Of a stretch of 64,000 nt of DNA, positions 1-13,100 are shown piece after piece. Position 1 is the first letter of the stretch, and every line of letters begins with the position of its first letter. This stretch comes from Romanomermis culicivorax (lineage: Eukaryota > Nematoda > Enoplea > Mermithida > Mermithidae). The notes beneath the pieces were generated by a model. That model was not told the DNA's origin. It ran no database searches and saw only the letters and a program-made list of their open reading frames with translations. Location of the stretch: the NCBI GenBank assembly GCA_963922205.1, contig CAWUHX010000124.1, positions 124,001 through 188,000 on the forward strand, given 5' to 3'. A program made the translations under genes and the position numbers.

Positions 1-210
1 GTGCATGTATGGTTGTGGCAATGTTTTTGGGTATTTTTTGAGGTGATCCTTATATTTTGATCCGCATGCAGAACAAAGAGGAATAACTTCCCAATTTTGA
101 GTTCTTTCATACTCCTTCACGTGTCGTTTTCCGTTTCGGCACGGTATTCGCATTCTCCCATGCATTTTATCGAAAAGTTTCGTGAAAAAACCATAGAATA
201 CTCCAAGCAT
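1..210 (-). CDS. N-terminal part of an unrecognised Cys-containing protein, runs off the left edge
   Basis: Reading leftwards from an ATG at 208-210, the frame stays open for 70 codons to the end of the window. The start sits in an A-rich context (AAAATG). The protein begins with an aromatic stretch (GVFYGFFTKLF), then a basic region with a Cys (RIPCRNGKRH), then a closely spaced Cys pair (PLCSACGSKY) and a Lys-rich tail. The CxxC pair could be half of a zinc site, but that is a guess. I do not recognise the family. The open frame through moderately complex sequence, with no stop, argues for coding; its short visible length argues for caution. The rest of the gene lies outside the window. Confidence 0.4.
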   Translation of the reverse strand, partial: MLGVFYGFFTKLFDKMHGRMRIPCRNGKRHVKEYERTQNWEVIPLCSACGSKYKDHLKKYPKTLPQPYMH

Positions 211-1174
211 TTTTACTTGGATTGACTACATTGCAAGAGCACGTTGAGCATGAAAATTGAAGTCACAGAGTGAGTTTTAGGATTAGATAAAAATATAATA
301 TGCGATTTCATGGCCAGCGTTGCCATCGCGGTTTACTTCTCACAGCACTAGTAAAGTTCCATTCGTTTTTCTCGCCAGCACTCTCGAATGATATGAATTG
401 CAGAAAGGCAAATTTGACGAAAATTTTAGATCAAGGTTTGTAGACTAGACAGACTGGTAGGTACAATACATGAGATCATATCAGGGACATGCACTGGTAT
501 GAAATGAACGTTGCAATTGACCCTATTTGTGATCTCCATTGCCAGATTAATCAAATTGGACCAGATAACATAGTGCTATTGGGTAGGATTAGTACATAAT
601 GTTACACCGCAAGTCAATACATTTACTGTGCTATGTGATCTGATGCATATGAACTGCAAGTTTTATATGTGCGACAGCACACCACGCAAATTTGGTGTAA
701 GACAATACACTGTAGAGATATTTTGTGGCACTGCGCATACTTCTGCACTGTACGGTACGATCTGCCATCTTGAGTAATCGTATCTCTGTATACAAATCTT
801 TATGTGGTATTGTATACGCAATTTTTTTTGTACAAATCTTATGTGAGACAGCATATATCTGCTCTATCTTCCGCCAGATCAGAGAAAAATGAGCAACTAG
901 GGCAGCGAATTTATGGAGGCACGTACGACGCATTCTATGGCTAAATGGGAGCTTGACCATTACCAAATTTGAACTGACCTCTTCTCGGCGTAATTCGAAT
1001 AAAGAACCAAATTCCGATCGATCGCTCCTCCTGAGCCCTGTGCACCCTTCCGTCCCAGTGTATGCATACCAATTCTTGTGTGGAATAAGCAACTAATTTT
1101 TTTACTATGTGAAATTTGCAGCGTCTCCTCTAACAACAGTTCGAAACGAATTCATTACTGGTCAGATTTCAAGA
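211..1174. other. Intergenic stretch with one unrecognised open frame
   Basis: This lies between the edge gene and the 3' end of the gustatory-receptor-like gene. The minus strand holds a 153-codon open frame at 631-1092. It shows no domain, no transmembrane pattern and no splice-consistent partner. Repeated words such as TATGTG-GACAGCA around 668 and 840 suggest repeat-derived sequence. I would not call it a gene. Confidence 0.4.
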
Positions 1175-4100
1175 TTAAATCGTCGCATTCTTCGAGCATT
1201 GAGCGTCGCTGGTTGAATTATACGGCAGAAGCGTCAAATACGTGAAGATCAAGGATATCATCTTCAAAGATTTTAAAGCTGTAAAGAAACTGCTAAAATG
1301 ATGGTCGGACTATCATCAAACTTACAGTAAGTAGTAAGTTGTTTGTGATCAAGAAAAATGGTCCTATGCTGATACCGACGGGCCTGTTGGCCGCGTGCAT
1401 GGCGAACCAATTTAGACGTTGAAAGTCGATCTGGAAGAAAAGAGGCTTAGACACAATGAAGGACGATTTCCGAACTTTTAGAATGGTGGCAGAAGTTCCG
1501 GGATGCAAAACTCTGTCTGCAGCATCGTTTAGACTGCCGACTTTTTAGAATCTTTTCAGAAAATTCACTTTTTCTCTATAAAAAGTTTTGCTTACACCTA
1601 AATCTAGAATGTTTTCAAACCGAAAACTATAGTTAATTTTCTGCATTGAGACTTTAGACAATAGCACCACGTAAAAACGCGAGAAATTTGCCAAAAAGAG
1701 ATTATACGGTCCACTTGTGAGTACAATACACATTGACTCGTCACTGAACATACTGAACTCCTAATACGATTAGAAAATTGTCATGTCTATGGTACATTTA
1801 AGAATAGATGCAGCGACAACCAAAAATGTTAGTTCGATTTGTCATTTCAATCCACATTTGACTAAGATAGAACCGAGTCAACATCCTGAGTGTTACTCGA
1901 GAGATGTTCACCATTTAACCAGATTATTGAAGAAAATTTTCAGTTCTCTTGCCGCTCATTGGCGAAAAAATTTTAATCAGTGGTTATAGTAATAAGCTTT
2001 CAGTTCTTTTTTCATGAGATCATTGTATCTATCAACTCAATATAAGTTTTTGAAGTAAAGCGTAATTCAGCGGCAGAAAAATCTAGGGGAGGGTTTTTGT
2101 TAAATTTTAACCACTTCTAACTTCGTCAAAAATTAAGGTACACTATTTTATAACGTTTTTTGATTGGTCTCAATGAGGCCTCCGATTGATAACCGATTCG
2201 CTGCGTTTTGAACTATAAACTTACTGCTCACCCTGAAAATTCACTAATCTGATTGGTGTCAAACACATATTGCCATGAAAATGTCATCCTGTTTACTTGC
2301 TGATTTGTCTCATCAAAATCCACTGGTCGGATTTTCTTATAAACTGCTTTTGACGTTTTGGCGGCCTACCGAGAAATTAGAAAACAATGACATCACGGAA
2401 AATTTCAAATGAACTGATTGATGATACTTGGTCATTTATAGCGGCTGGTACAACTGTCACAAGAACGAAAATTATTATCATGGCCCCCAGAGACACCAAA
2501 CTTAGTGCCAGGTCCAACGACGCCATTTTATTGATCAATAACCCGTAAATGATCAAGATGGCGTTCGGAATAGCTGTGCCAAAAGAGAATAGGGCAAATA
2601 CCCTGGAAAAAATAAATTACAATTTTTATGTAGATAAATAGAGGATGAATCGTTCGAATCGTGCTACAAATACATCGACGAAATTTTATACAGCACTTGT
2701 GTCGTTGTTTCTGAAAATGCAAGCTATTAAGAACTAACTGTAGTTCTTTTGCTACGGACATTTCATCTCAATAATGAAATTTGCACAAAGAAGAATTTTC
2801 AGTACAACGTGGCTTTTTGGGTAATTTTTCTATCAGATTTTCTTAGCATTACAGGGTGGTCCAAAAACAGTACGCTTGAAAGTGCTGTCTTACAGTGACC
2901 TGTTTTTTTGTATTCGATAAAAAAATTGCCCTAATATCATACTTCCGAGATACACCCATCTTCGAAATTATCGGGCTGAAGGGTATAGCTATTGAAAAAA
3001 GCAAAACTATTCATTTTGTGATTTTTCATCGGTTATTTTTCGACGGATAGCTAAATACGAGAAGGGCTACTTGCAAGGAAATCACTACCATTTGAAAAAA
3101 TTTGTTGTTTTTTTAAAAACTACAAAAAATTTTTTACCACTTGAAATAAATTTGTTACCACTTAAAGAAATCATTTACTTAGAACATGATGCACAACATT
3201 TTTTCAAGATGAATAGCAAAAATCAAGATGTAAGAGTTTTTCGATGTTCGACCTTCTTTTCAAGTGCATCGTATTTTATCAAGATAATCTGAAAAATCAA
3301 GATGTCATCTTGAAAAAAATCAGAATAACGTCTTGAAAAAACCAAGATTACATCTTTAAAAAATCAAGATCCCATCCTGAAAAAAATCAAGATCCTATCT
3401 TGAAAAGAATCTAGATGGGCGGCACATCAAAGGGTGAAAATTACTGAAACTTGCCAATCAAAGGCGTTGCTCCGCCTCCTATGTTTATATACACGGGAAC
3501 CTTTCAAATGTGAAATCCTGAGTTCACGACTGGCCGTCGGAGGGTGTCCTTGGTTTTTACGGGGGCAGACAGGAGCAGGAAGTTATTTCGCATGGGGAAT
3601 TCGATGAACATTTTGGTTTTTCATTAAGAATTTTATTCGAAATTTTTCAGAAAAACGTCCAAAATTCTTGTTTCTCACAAAAAAATTCAGTAATTTCGGT
3701 AAATAATCCTCATTATCGTTTCTTTGCCGGGTTCCCGAAGAGGTTGGAAATGGCCCTAGGACAGCGATGCATCTTCAAAAAATGTTGTGCATCATGTTCG
3801 AAGGTATCGATTTTTTTTTAAAGTGGTAGCTCATTTTTTCAAGTGGTAACAATTTTTTTCAAGTGGCCCCTCTCGTATTCCGATGATTCCGGGTAAGATC
3901 GGTGAATTTGTCGGAAATCGCAGTTGAAAATATTTGTTCTGAATGAAGAACGCTTATTGAGATCATCATTTATGCTTTTAATCAGTTTTGAACAAATTTT
4001 GGGCCATTCTGCAGCTTTCAATTGGGAATATATCGAAATGGAAACATTTTTTCGCTCATGTCAAAATAAGCGACTCTTGGCTCAAAAATCATGTATCTTC

Positions 4101-7100
4101 CATATCTTCCAAGTGGGCTATTTTTTGACAATCTATGCTGAAAAGCATCAAAACTAAGGTTTTTGCATGATATTGAACGTTCCATGCAAAATGTGTTTGT
4201 AGAAATAAAAGAATGTTTGAATTGGTTGTCTACAACTTCCGCAATCATTGTTGAAAAGCCATGTGACAGCTAAATTTATCAGAAATAGATGTTTGGATTG
4301 TGATCTACTGGAGCACATTGCTGCTTATTTTTTTTGTATCACAGTACCTACAAAGTGAAGCGTAAAAAATGTATCAGCAATGCAGCTTGCTGACCTGAAA
4401 CTTCTATTGCAGTGATCGACAGCGATCAGCAACTTGTAATACTGATCGAAATATCGGTACAATTCGTCCCAATTTTCTTGCACGTTCAATTTCCGCAACA
4501 ATTTGTTGAAATGTCGAAATTCTAAAAAATCGCACAAACAAATAAAGGTGAAAATGCAGATGGCCGACGACCAAGCGAAAACGCCGTAACAAAAGCCAAA
4601 AAGTAGCAAATAATGCAATTTCTCGTAATTCATCGAACCGTACGACAATGCGAACGTAAACAGGTCGCCCTGGACGATAATTACGGCAGGGTAGAACACG
4701 GTGGCGCATACGACCCAAACGGCCATGGCTATACCGCAAAGTAGAATCAGGGTTTCGTGGTGCCGGATGCCCGCTTGACCGGTCGCGTCCATGAGCAATT
4801 GACCGTGGACGACGAACCGGTCGCGCACTTGCCAGTAGAGCAAGAAGAAAAACGAACCGCAAGCCACCATCGTCCACAAGCTGAACATGATGGCCTGGGT
4901 GTGGATTACGTCGAGTTTTGTGATCCGTAGCCAACTGAATATGGACGTAAACGACATCCAACACAAAAGTATTAAGATCAAGATGGCGTAAACTCGTCTA
5001 AAAAAAGTTTTGCACGTTGGTTAGAGTGTATCGCTATCATAGATCAGCTACAGAAAGGTAATATGGAGGTCAACTAAACTTTTACAATCGATAACTGAGT
5101 TAGAATTATAGGTATAATATTTTAAATCATATTTTTAAATAGATTTGAACAAGATTTATTGATTGACGCCCGATTTGTTGCTTTTTGAAAGGAAAACTTC
5201 AGATTCAAGCTGAAAAGTCACGATTTGGCTAGAATCAAACATCTACCTTAATGAGGTCCAAATATTTCTGGCCACGATGATTTATGATCATTGTACATTG
5301 TGCGCGTTGAGAGCGCTTGCTGACTTTATCACATCAGAAGCCGCGGTTATTCATAAAATTATCAACAGGTAGGCCCACCTGTAGGTAGGAAAAATCCCAC
5401 CTGTAGATAGTTTTTTACCATTAACTGCAGGTAGGAAAAAATCCTTATTCATAGAACATATTGGAAATGAGTTAGAAACCCGCGAGTGGTTAGGACAAGT
5501 AAACATGAAAAAGAAGGTCATTATCGATTTATTTTGAATGCGACAGGGCAACTTAACCAAGGAAGGTGTCTTCCGGGTCGTTGATGATGCCACAAATATT
5601 CTGCAAGAATCACTTCATGTGGCTCATATAACACTAGCTTATTAGAAAATGCCCCGGTGGGGCAGAAAAAAGAATATACTTGCTCCGATAGTTGTCATGC
5701 TAGAAAAAGAAGTGGACTAGATTTTTGAGAACTTGGGTCAAGGTTGGAAAAAAATCACTTTCTTTATATTGGATTTCCATTCTTTCTCAAAATAATTTTC
5801 CATGTCTATGAAGAAGTATATTCTGCAGCATCGTGCATTTTGTCCTTCCCCTGGCATCAACTACACTAAAATTTTTCTATATGAAAATTATATGCACAGG
5901 ACTTCAAATGTAAAGAAATGGTAAATCAATAGCATTCCAACTCCCGACCAATTCAAAACTTCTGCTTCTCACACCAGTTGAAAAATAGCGAGTGGGGCAT
6001 ATTATAGTCATTTTCAGAACTATAAACGAACCTGAGGTTGGTTGCACTAACCCGACATGAGGATAATCTCAACATCGGGATTAAATTGATGATCCTGAGT
6101 TTAAGTTATTCACAATGTCCAAATTATTTTCTTCCGATGCAGAAACCATACTCACTGATATACTGAGGTTTAAGTTCGAGTTTGTGAGTTGTACAAATTT
6201 TTTAAATTTATTTGCTTTAGAGATAAGAAAATTATGCAAAAATGTTAGTGCAACCCGACAGCTCGAGCTGGGAATAATCTCGACATTGAACTCGTTATAA
6301 TCCTGATGACATTCAAATTATTCCGAACTTGAGATCAAACCGAGTCACTTTTTTGTTCGAGATCATCTTGAGCTCGAGCTCAGACCCCTTTAGTGCAACT
6401 GGGCATTGATTACCGTCATTCGGCCCTAATCTGCAAATGGGAGAACAAGGTAAAGCATACAAAAAAGCTTCTGATTCAGCCATGCCTATATTAGGAGTGT
6501 GCGCGAAATCCGGCACTCGGTGCTCCCCCACTATACTCGCCCTCCCACGGCAACAGTACGACTTTTTTGAAAGCAAGATCGGAGCGATAAAGATGGGTAA
6601 AATTGCTTCCCATTTGCAATCAGGCAAAAAGCACTCTTTCTGCAAATTTCAGTTTAAATCCAAAAACTGTGAATGATGCTACTTTGTTCGATAGTTAAAT
6701 AAAGTCTATTTTTCTTGAAATGCTTCCAAATAATGAAGGTTTGAAAACAAGTAGTATTTCACATTTTTCGATTTTCTGATAAACAAAATATCATGTAGGA
6801 CTGGAAATTTGTGAGCAAATTTTACAGTAAGACCGATATGTAAACGATTTCGACGACAGTACTGATTTGTGTCACTTTTGTATCTGGAAGCATTTTATAA
6901 AAAACAGACTATAGAAGAGAATAAATTTGTTTGTAGCTTGTAATCAGTAGAACTTACAGAGTGAACTCTATACGATATGTTATATAAAATGAGTGAATGA
7001 AACGTATCTTGCACAATCAATTTAGTTCTTAGAAGACTTTGTGCTGTAGCTCTTTTTTCTAAACAAGCTGAATGGGATTTTATGCGCCACTTTCCCACAG

Positions 7101-10100
7101 TTGATTCCTTTTGTTGACGCCAAATTCAGTAGAAATGTTTAACACAGTGGGACGCAAGCATGTGTGAGAGGGGACATGGGGGGTATAAACTTCCACAAGG
7201 GTTTTGAAACTGGAAAATTTGTTATGCAAAAAATTTTCTGTCAACTTTTTTCAAATTTTTTGTCTCAAAAAACGCCAAAAAACCAAGGTCCACGCCTGTA
7301 CCCTCCTACAAATCTCAGAGATGCACATGCGTGGTTGGAAAGTGTTTTGATGCACTCAGCTGCAGAATATACTTTTTCACAGACACGGAAAATTTTTTTG
7401 AGAAGGAATGAAAATCCAGTATGAAGACAGTGAATTTTTTCCAACTTTGACCCAAGTTCTCAAAAATCTAGTTCATTTCTTTTTCTAGCATGGCAACTAT
7501 CGAAGCAAGTATATTCTTCTTTTTTCTGCGCCATCGGGGTATTTTCAAATAAACTAGTTCACCTCTTTTTAGTGGGCCCCATAATGCATGAAAACTTTCA
7601 TAGAAGCACATTGAAGTTTTCAATTTGGTCATCTTCACATAAAAAAACAATAAAAAACCATCTTCAAGCTACGAATTCTCACTTTCGGTAAAAGTAAAAG
7701 ATATGTAGACTGCATAGTACTTGAAAAACGTTGTAAACAGACTGAAAGGTGACCATATCCATTGAATTTCTCATGGTCTAGAATCCTTCAACCCAAAAAT
7801 CGCAGAAATACCTTTGTTTACACAAATGACTATTCTTCGTGTGAACCGACTGCATCCATTGAATTCCTCATAGTCAGAAACATCTTCCTTCAAAAATCAC
7901 AGAAATACATTTGTTAACACTCAATATGAATTAGTGTGTAAAGTGATCACTTTCATTAAATTTCCAGTGGTCGAAAACCCTTCCAGAAAAAAATCGCGAA
8001 AATAGGCTTGATTAAATCCGGAATAATTTTTTTTGTAAAGTGATGCATCCATTGAAATCCCTGCAGTTGAAAACCCCTTCCATAAAAAATCACCAAAAAT
8101 ATGCTTGTTTACACCCCAGATAGTTTTTTTGTGTAAAATGACGCATCTATTGACTTCTGGGCAGTGGAAAACCTATTCCACCAAAAATCACAGAAATACG
8201 CTTGTTTACACCCGAGATAATTTTTTGTGTAAAGTGATCATATTCATCGAATTCCTTGTGGTCGAAAATCCCCTCCACAAGAAAATTACGGCAATATGCA
8301 TTTTACACCCGCGATAATTTTTTTTGTGTAAAGTGATGACATTTATTGAATTCCCCGCCCTCGAAAACTCCCTCAGCTGAAAAATCACAAAAAATACGCT
8401 TATTCACACCGGGGATAATTATTGGCGTAAAGTGACCATGTCCATCAAATTCCCAATGGCCGAAAACCCTTACAGCCCAAAAATCCCAATAAGGCTACCG
8501 GTTCAATTGAAACTGCAAAAAAATTAGTAGTGCATTATGCCGCAAAAAATTATTTTTTTGAAACTGTAGGTATTATACAACAAAATTGGGGAATCTGGCG
8601 CTTTCCGGGACTTTGGACCACCATATAATCAAATTGAGGCCATATTTAGAAAAGATGAAAAATCACATTTGAGATTGCACCCCCAAAATGCTTAGGCCGA
8701 AGTATGGAGCTTGGATATGGCACACCCATTGCTGGGCATGGTGGAACTGGGGGGCCTTAAAAGTGCGTTTTTTGCATGTTTTTGGGGTCCCACCGAGCAC
8801 CACTTGCAGATAGAGGCGAAATGACAAAAGACATCCCATAGTTTTCCTCTGTGCCCAAAATTATGAAAAAAACCCGAAGGTTCTAGGTCTTACCTTTTTT
8901 GCTCTAGAGAGATGTGGGACATGAAATTTCGAGGCCAAGTATATTATAGGTTGGCGCTATCTCGCCACCTATGATGGTGTGATTTAAGAACTTATTAGAC
9001 TGAAAGTATTGTAGAGAGGGAAAGTCCAGCTCAGAATTTGTTTCTCATCAGGTAGCTTTTATATTGTCATTTTCTGTATTAAGAGTTCACGTGTTTAACT
9101 ACAGTAGATATGAGCTGTGCATGCTGATGGTAAACCACTATGTAACAGGACAACAGTAAACATTCTTTTTTCATTGGTCACGGTTGTTCATTACAGCCTT
9201 TTATAAAATTTATGTATCATGGAGAAAAAACTGAAAATCATCATAGGTCGCGCGATAGCATCAACCTATAATATACTTGGCCCCCAAAATTCATGTCCCC
9301 CCACCCTAGGGCCAAAACTGTAGGAGCTAGTACCCTCGGGTTTTTTCCATAATTTCGGGCATAGGGGCAAACTATGGGGTGCCTTTTGTCATTTCCCCTC
9401 TATCTGCAAGTGGTGCTCAGTGGGGCCTCAAAAAACGCACTTTTTGAGGCCTCCAGTTCTACTATGCCCAGCAATGGCTGTGTCATATCCAACCTCTATA
9501 CATCGGCCTAAGCATCTTGGGGGCACAATCTCAAATGTGATTTTTAATTTTTTTGTAATATGGCCTCAGTTCAATTATATGGTTGTCCAAAGTCCTGGGA
9601 ACTGCAAAATTTGGCAATTTAGTTATATAAACTTGATGGCTTCAAAAAAAATTTTTTTGCAGCATTATGCACTACTTTTTGCCGTTTTAAATTCACATTC
9701 GGACCAATTTTACCCAAATGTCACGTGATTTCCATCATGTTGATATTTTGTGTTTTTCGCCACTTTTTATTTGACAGTTACTTTCTTTCATTTCGTTTCA
9801 TTCATTATGTTTTACATGCATTTTGTGTGTCATTTTTGTTGCATTTTTGTTGGTTTCTGTTCCGCATGTAGGCTACAGTGTGACCCTTTAATCAGAGTTT
9901 CTGCCAGATAAGCTCTACGAGCTCATGGCCATAAATGGAGCGTCCTGTGCACCTCTTATCAGTAAAAACTAGCGACGTTTTGCAACACAACATGACCAGT
10001 TTGGAAGTTCTCATTAGAAGACATTCATATGTTTAGCATGGGGATGAAACTTGTCCCCAACGCTAAACGTATTCGAACTGGATAATGTCTATGTGACCAT

Positions 10101-13100
10101 AAGTATCTTCTGCGCTGCTTTCCTCTGCAGAAGTTAGCTTGGGTCTCGTAAGCTCCCCCCAGGCCATACTGTAGGCCTATGAGGTCCTTAAAAGGACCTG
10201 TTTTGTTAGTTTTGTGCTCATTCTCTGGGTTCAGTGCTTACGTCCAACTTTGTCTTTTAGTCCCTGTCCACGGCTTATTATTTTATAATAAATTTGAATA
10301 TTTGTGTCTTCCTTGCATTCCATCGAACGAATTTGTGTAAACACCTGCTGCATACCTTGTGCCCAGTTCCTGAATGTACCCATCACCCATGTAGCACCTG
10401 GTCACCCCCATCACCGGTTCATGGAATACTAGAGCATCCCCCCGACCTCCCGAGTTAACCCATTGCTGAACCGAGTGGACCTTTCCCCTGTTCGCCGATT
10501 GCTATCTGAAGCCACCAGGGACCCATCGCCCTTTCGTCGAATCACAGTTTGAGAAGCAGGACTAGGTAAGTCTTCTCAGGGGATTATTATTGTTGAGGGT
10601 GTATTTTAGGGAACCCTTTCTTAAGTCAGTTTTCCCTTGAGTCTTCCCTCAGTTAGAAGGGCCCTTGTTCCTCTTGGGTTAGGGCTAAAAGGGGGATTTA
10701 GGTTTACAATCGGGTCCCCTATATCAGGTCATTCCTCGAGTGACCATGTCCAATTTTCATTCTGAATGGGACCAGGGATTGCCACCCCTGACCTGGCTGT
10801 GTTGTCCCTTACTCTACAGCAGAACCCCAGGACAGTACCAGAGTACCCTATAGGGCTTCCTATAGCCAGTACTAGCCGGGTCAGGTTCCCGAAGATGAAA
10901 TAAGCGAGCCACCCAAAGGGGTCACAGCATGTCACTCACAGTGACATGGCCATATTTTTCTATCAATATGGCATGGGTTATCCCATCAATGTGATTGGCC
11001 ACATTCCACTTAATGTGACATGGCTCCCAATTTCGTCTAATGTGACACAATTGAACTGGTAGCCTTATTGGGATTTCTGGGGGCATAAGGGTTTTCGATT
11101 ATGGGGAATTCAATGGGCACAGTCACTTGCCACAAAAATTATCTGGGGTGTAAATGAGCGTATTTTAGTGATAATTTTGAGGAAGAAGTTTTCGACCACA
11201 AGGAATTTAATGAATGTGATCACCTTACATGTAACCAAGCATATTTTCGTGATTTTTTGTTGGAGGGGGTTTCGACTGATGCAAACTCAATGGATGCAGT
11301 CATTTTACACAAAAAAATCATTAATGTAAATGAAGGTACTCCCATGACTTTTAGGAGGAAAGGGTATTTGACTATTGAGAATTCGATGGACACCATCATT
11401 CTACAGGCAAAAATTATCCCGAGTGTTTTTTTGTGATAATTTGGGGTGAAGAGTTTTGGACCAAGGGGAATTCAATGAATGCAATCACTTAACATGAAAA
11501 AATTATCCAGGGTGTCAACAAGCATATTTTTGTGATTTTGTGTGGAAGGGGTTTTCAACCATGGGAATTTGATGGATGTGATCACTTTACACACAAAAAT
11601 ATATTGAGTGTATACAAATGTATTTCTGTGATTTTTAGGGAAAATGGTTTCTGGCCATGGGAAATTCAGTTACTTCACACAAAAAAAATTTCTGTGTGTA
11701 AACCGAGGTATTTCTATGAGTTTTTTGGGTTGACGGGTTCTGATCATGGGAAATTCTATGGAACCGGTCACTTTACACTATGTTTACAACGTGTTTTAAG
11801 CTCTGTGCAGGTTACACATGTTTTACTTCTACTGAAAGTGAGAATTTGTAGCTTTAAAATTCTTTTTTATTGTTTCCTTGATGTGAAGATGACCCAATTT
11901 TAAAACTTCAATGTGCTTCTATGAAGGTTTTATACATAGTTCATGCCCACTAAAAAGAGGTGGACTAGGAGCAGAAAAAAGAAGAATTTACTTGCTTGGA
12001 TAGTTGTCATGCTAGAAAAAGAAGTGGACTAGATTTTTGAGAACAAGAAATTCACTTTCTGTGTATTGGATTTTCATTCTTTCTTTAAAAAAATTTTCCA
12101 TGTCTGTAAGAAAGTATATTCTGCAGCTGAGTGCATCAACACAATTTCTAACCAAACATGCGCATCTCCGAAATTTTGAGGAGGGGTACAGGCGTGGACC
12201 TTGGTGTTTTAGCATTTTGTGAGACTGAAAATTAAAAAAAAGTTGACCAAAAAATTTTTTGCATAACAAATTTTCAATTTTCAAAACCCTTGTGGAAGTT
12301 TATATCCCCGTGTCCCCTCTCACACATGTTTGCTTCCAACTGTGTTAAACATTTTTACTGAATTTGGTGTCAACAAAAGGAATCAACTGTGGGAAACTGG
12401 CACATAAAATCCCATTCAGCTTTTTTAGAAAAAAGAGCTAGAGCACGAAGTCTTCTAAGAACTAAATTGATTGTGCAAGATACATTTCATTCACTCATTT
12501 TATATAACATCGTATTCTACTGATTACGGGCTATAAACAAATTTATTTTCCTCTAACTATTCAACAAAATAGCATCATTCACAGTTTTTGGATTTAAACT
12601 GAAATTTGCAGAAAGAGCCAAACTTTTTTGGGGGGTGGCAGACGGGAAGCAATTTCACTCATCCCTGTTGCTCCCATCCTGCTTTCGAAAAAGTCGTACT
12701 GTTGCCGTGGGAGTGCGAGTATAGTGGGGGAGAACCGGGTATGGTATTTGACGCGATTGTGCCCCAACATTGCCACTGTCCCAACACTGCCACCGTCTCA
12801 ACATTGCCGCCATCTCAACATTGCCACCATTTCATATGAGGGCATAACATGCTGACATGATTTTGTGAAGCAAACTGGGTGTCTCCATTTTCTAACTTAT
12901 TTCCTCAAGTTTACTGAATCATTAAAAAACTTCAACCAAGCAGGTACAATAAGTGCTCCAAATATCGACGAACTCTAGCACGAAAATCATCATCTTGTAA
13001 ACCTACAAAAGCGTTTTTGCACGCATAAGATTACTTGTACATAGCCCGAGGCTAATATCAGGAAAGACGTTATCGCCTACCTGAAGAAATTGCATGCAGA

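Noticed and set aside
1262-1278. The stronger-looking acceptor TTTACAG before the last receptor exon
   Set aside because: In the required phase it gives an immediate stop (CTT TAA). The weaker TTTGAAG acceptor restores the conserved TY motif at the family spacing. RNA could still overturn this.
2852-2876. ACAGGGTGGTCCAAAA, like a mariner terminus
   Set aside because: No matching inverted end lies at a sensible distance. Similar words near 34718 and 36661 are also unpaired, so no element can be defined.
4325-4395. Continuation of receptor exon 2 to a stop at 4325
   Set aside because: That reading gives a truncated receptor, and its possible donors do not match the phase of exon 3. The AG/GTCAGC donor at 4395 gives the right phase and a continuous membrane segment.
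7740-8490. CRISPR-like regular array
   Set aside because: The units are 90-100 bp, diverged throughout and occur in three copies of a eukaryotic interspersed repeat; there are no unique spacers and no cas genes.
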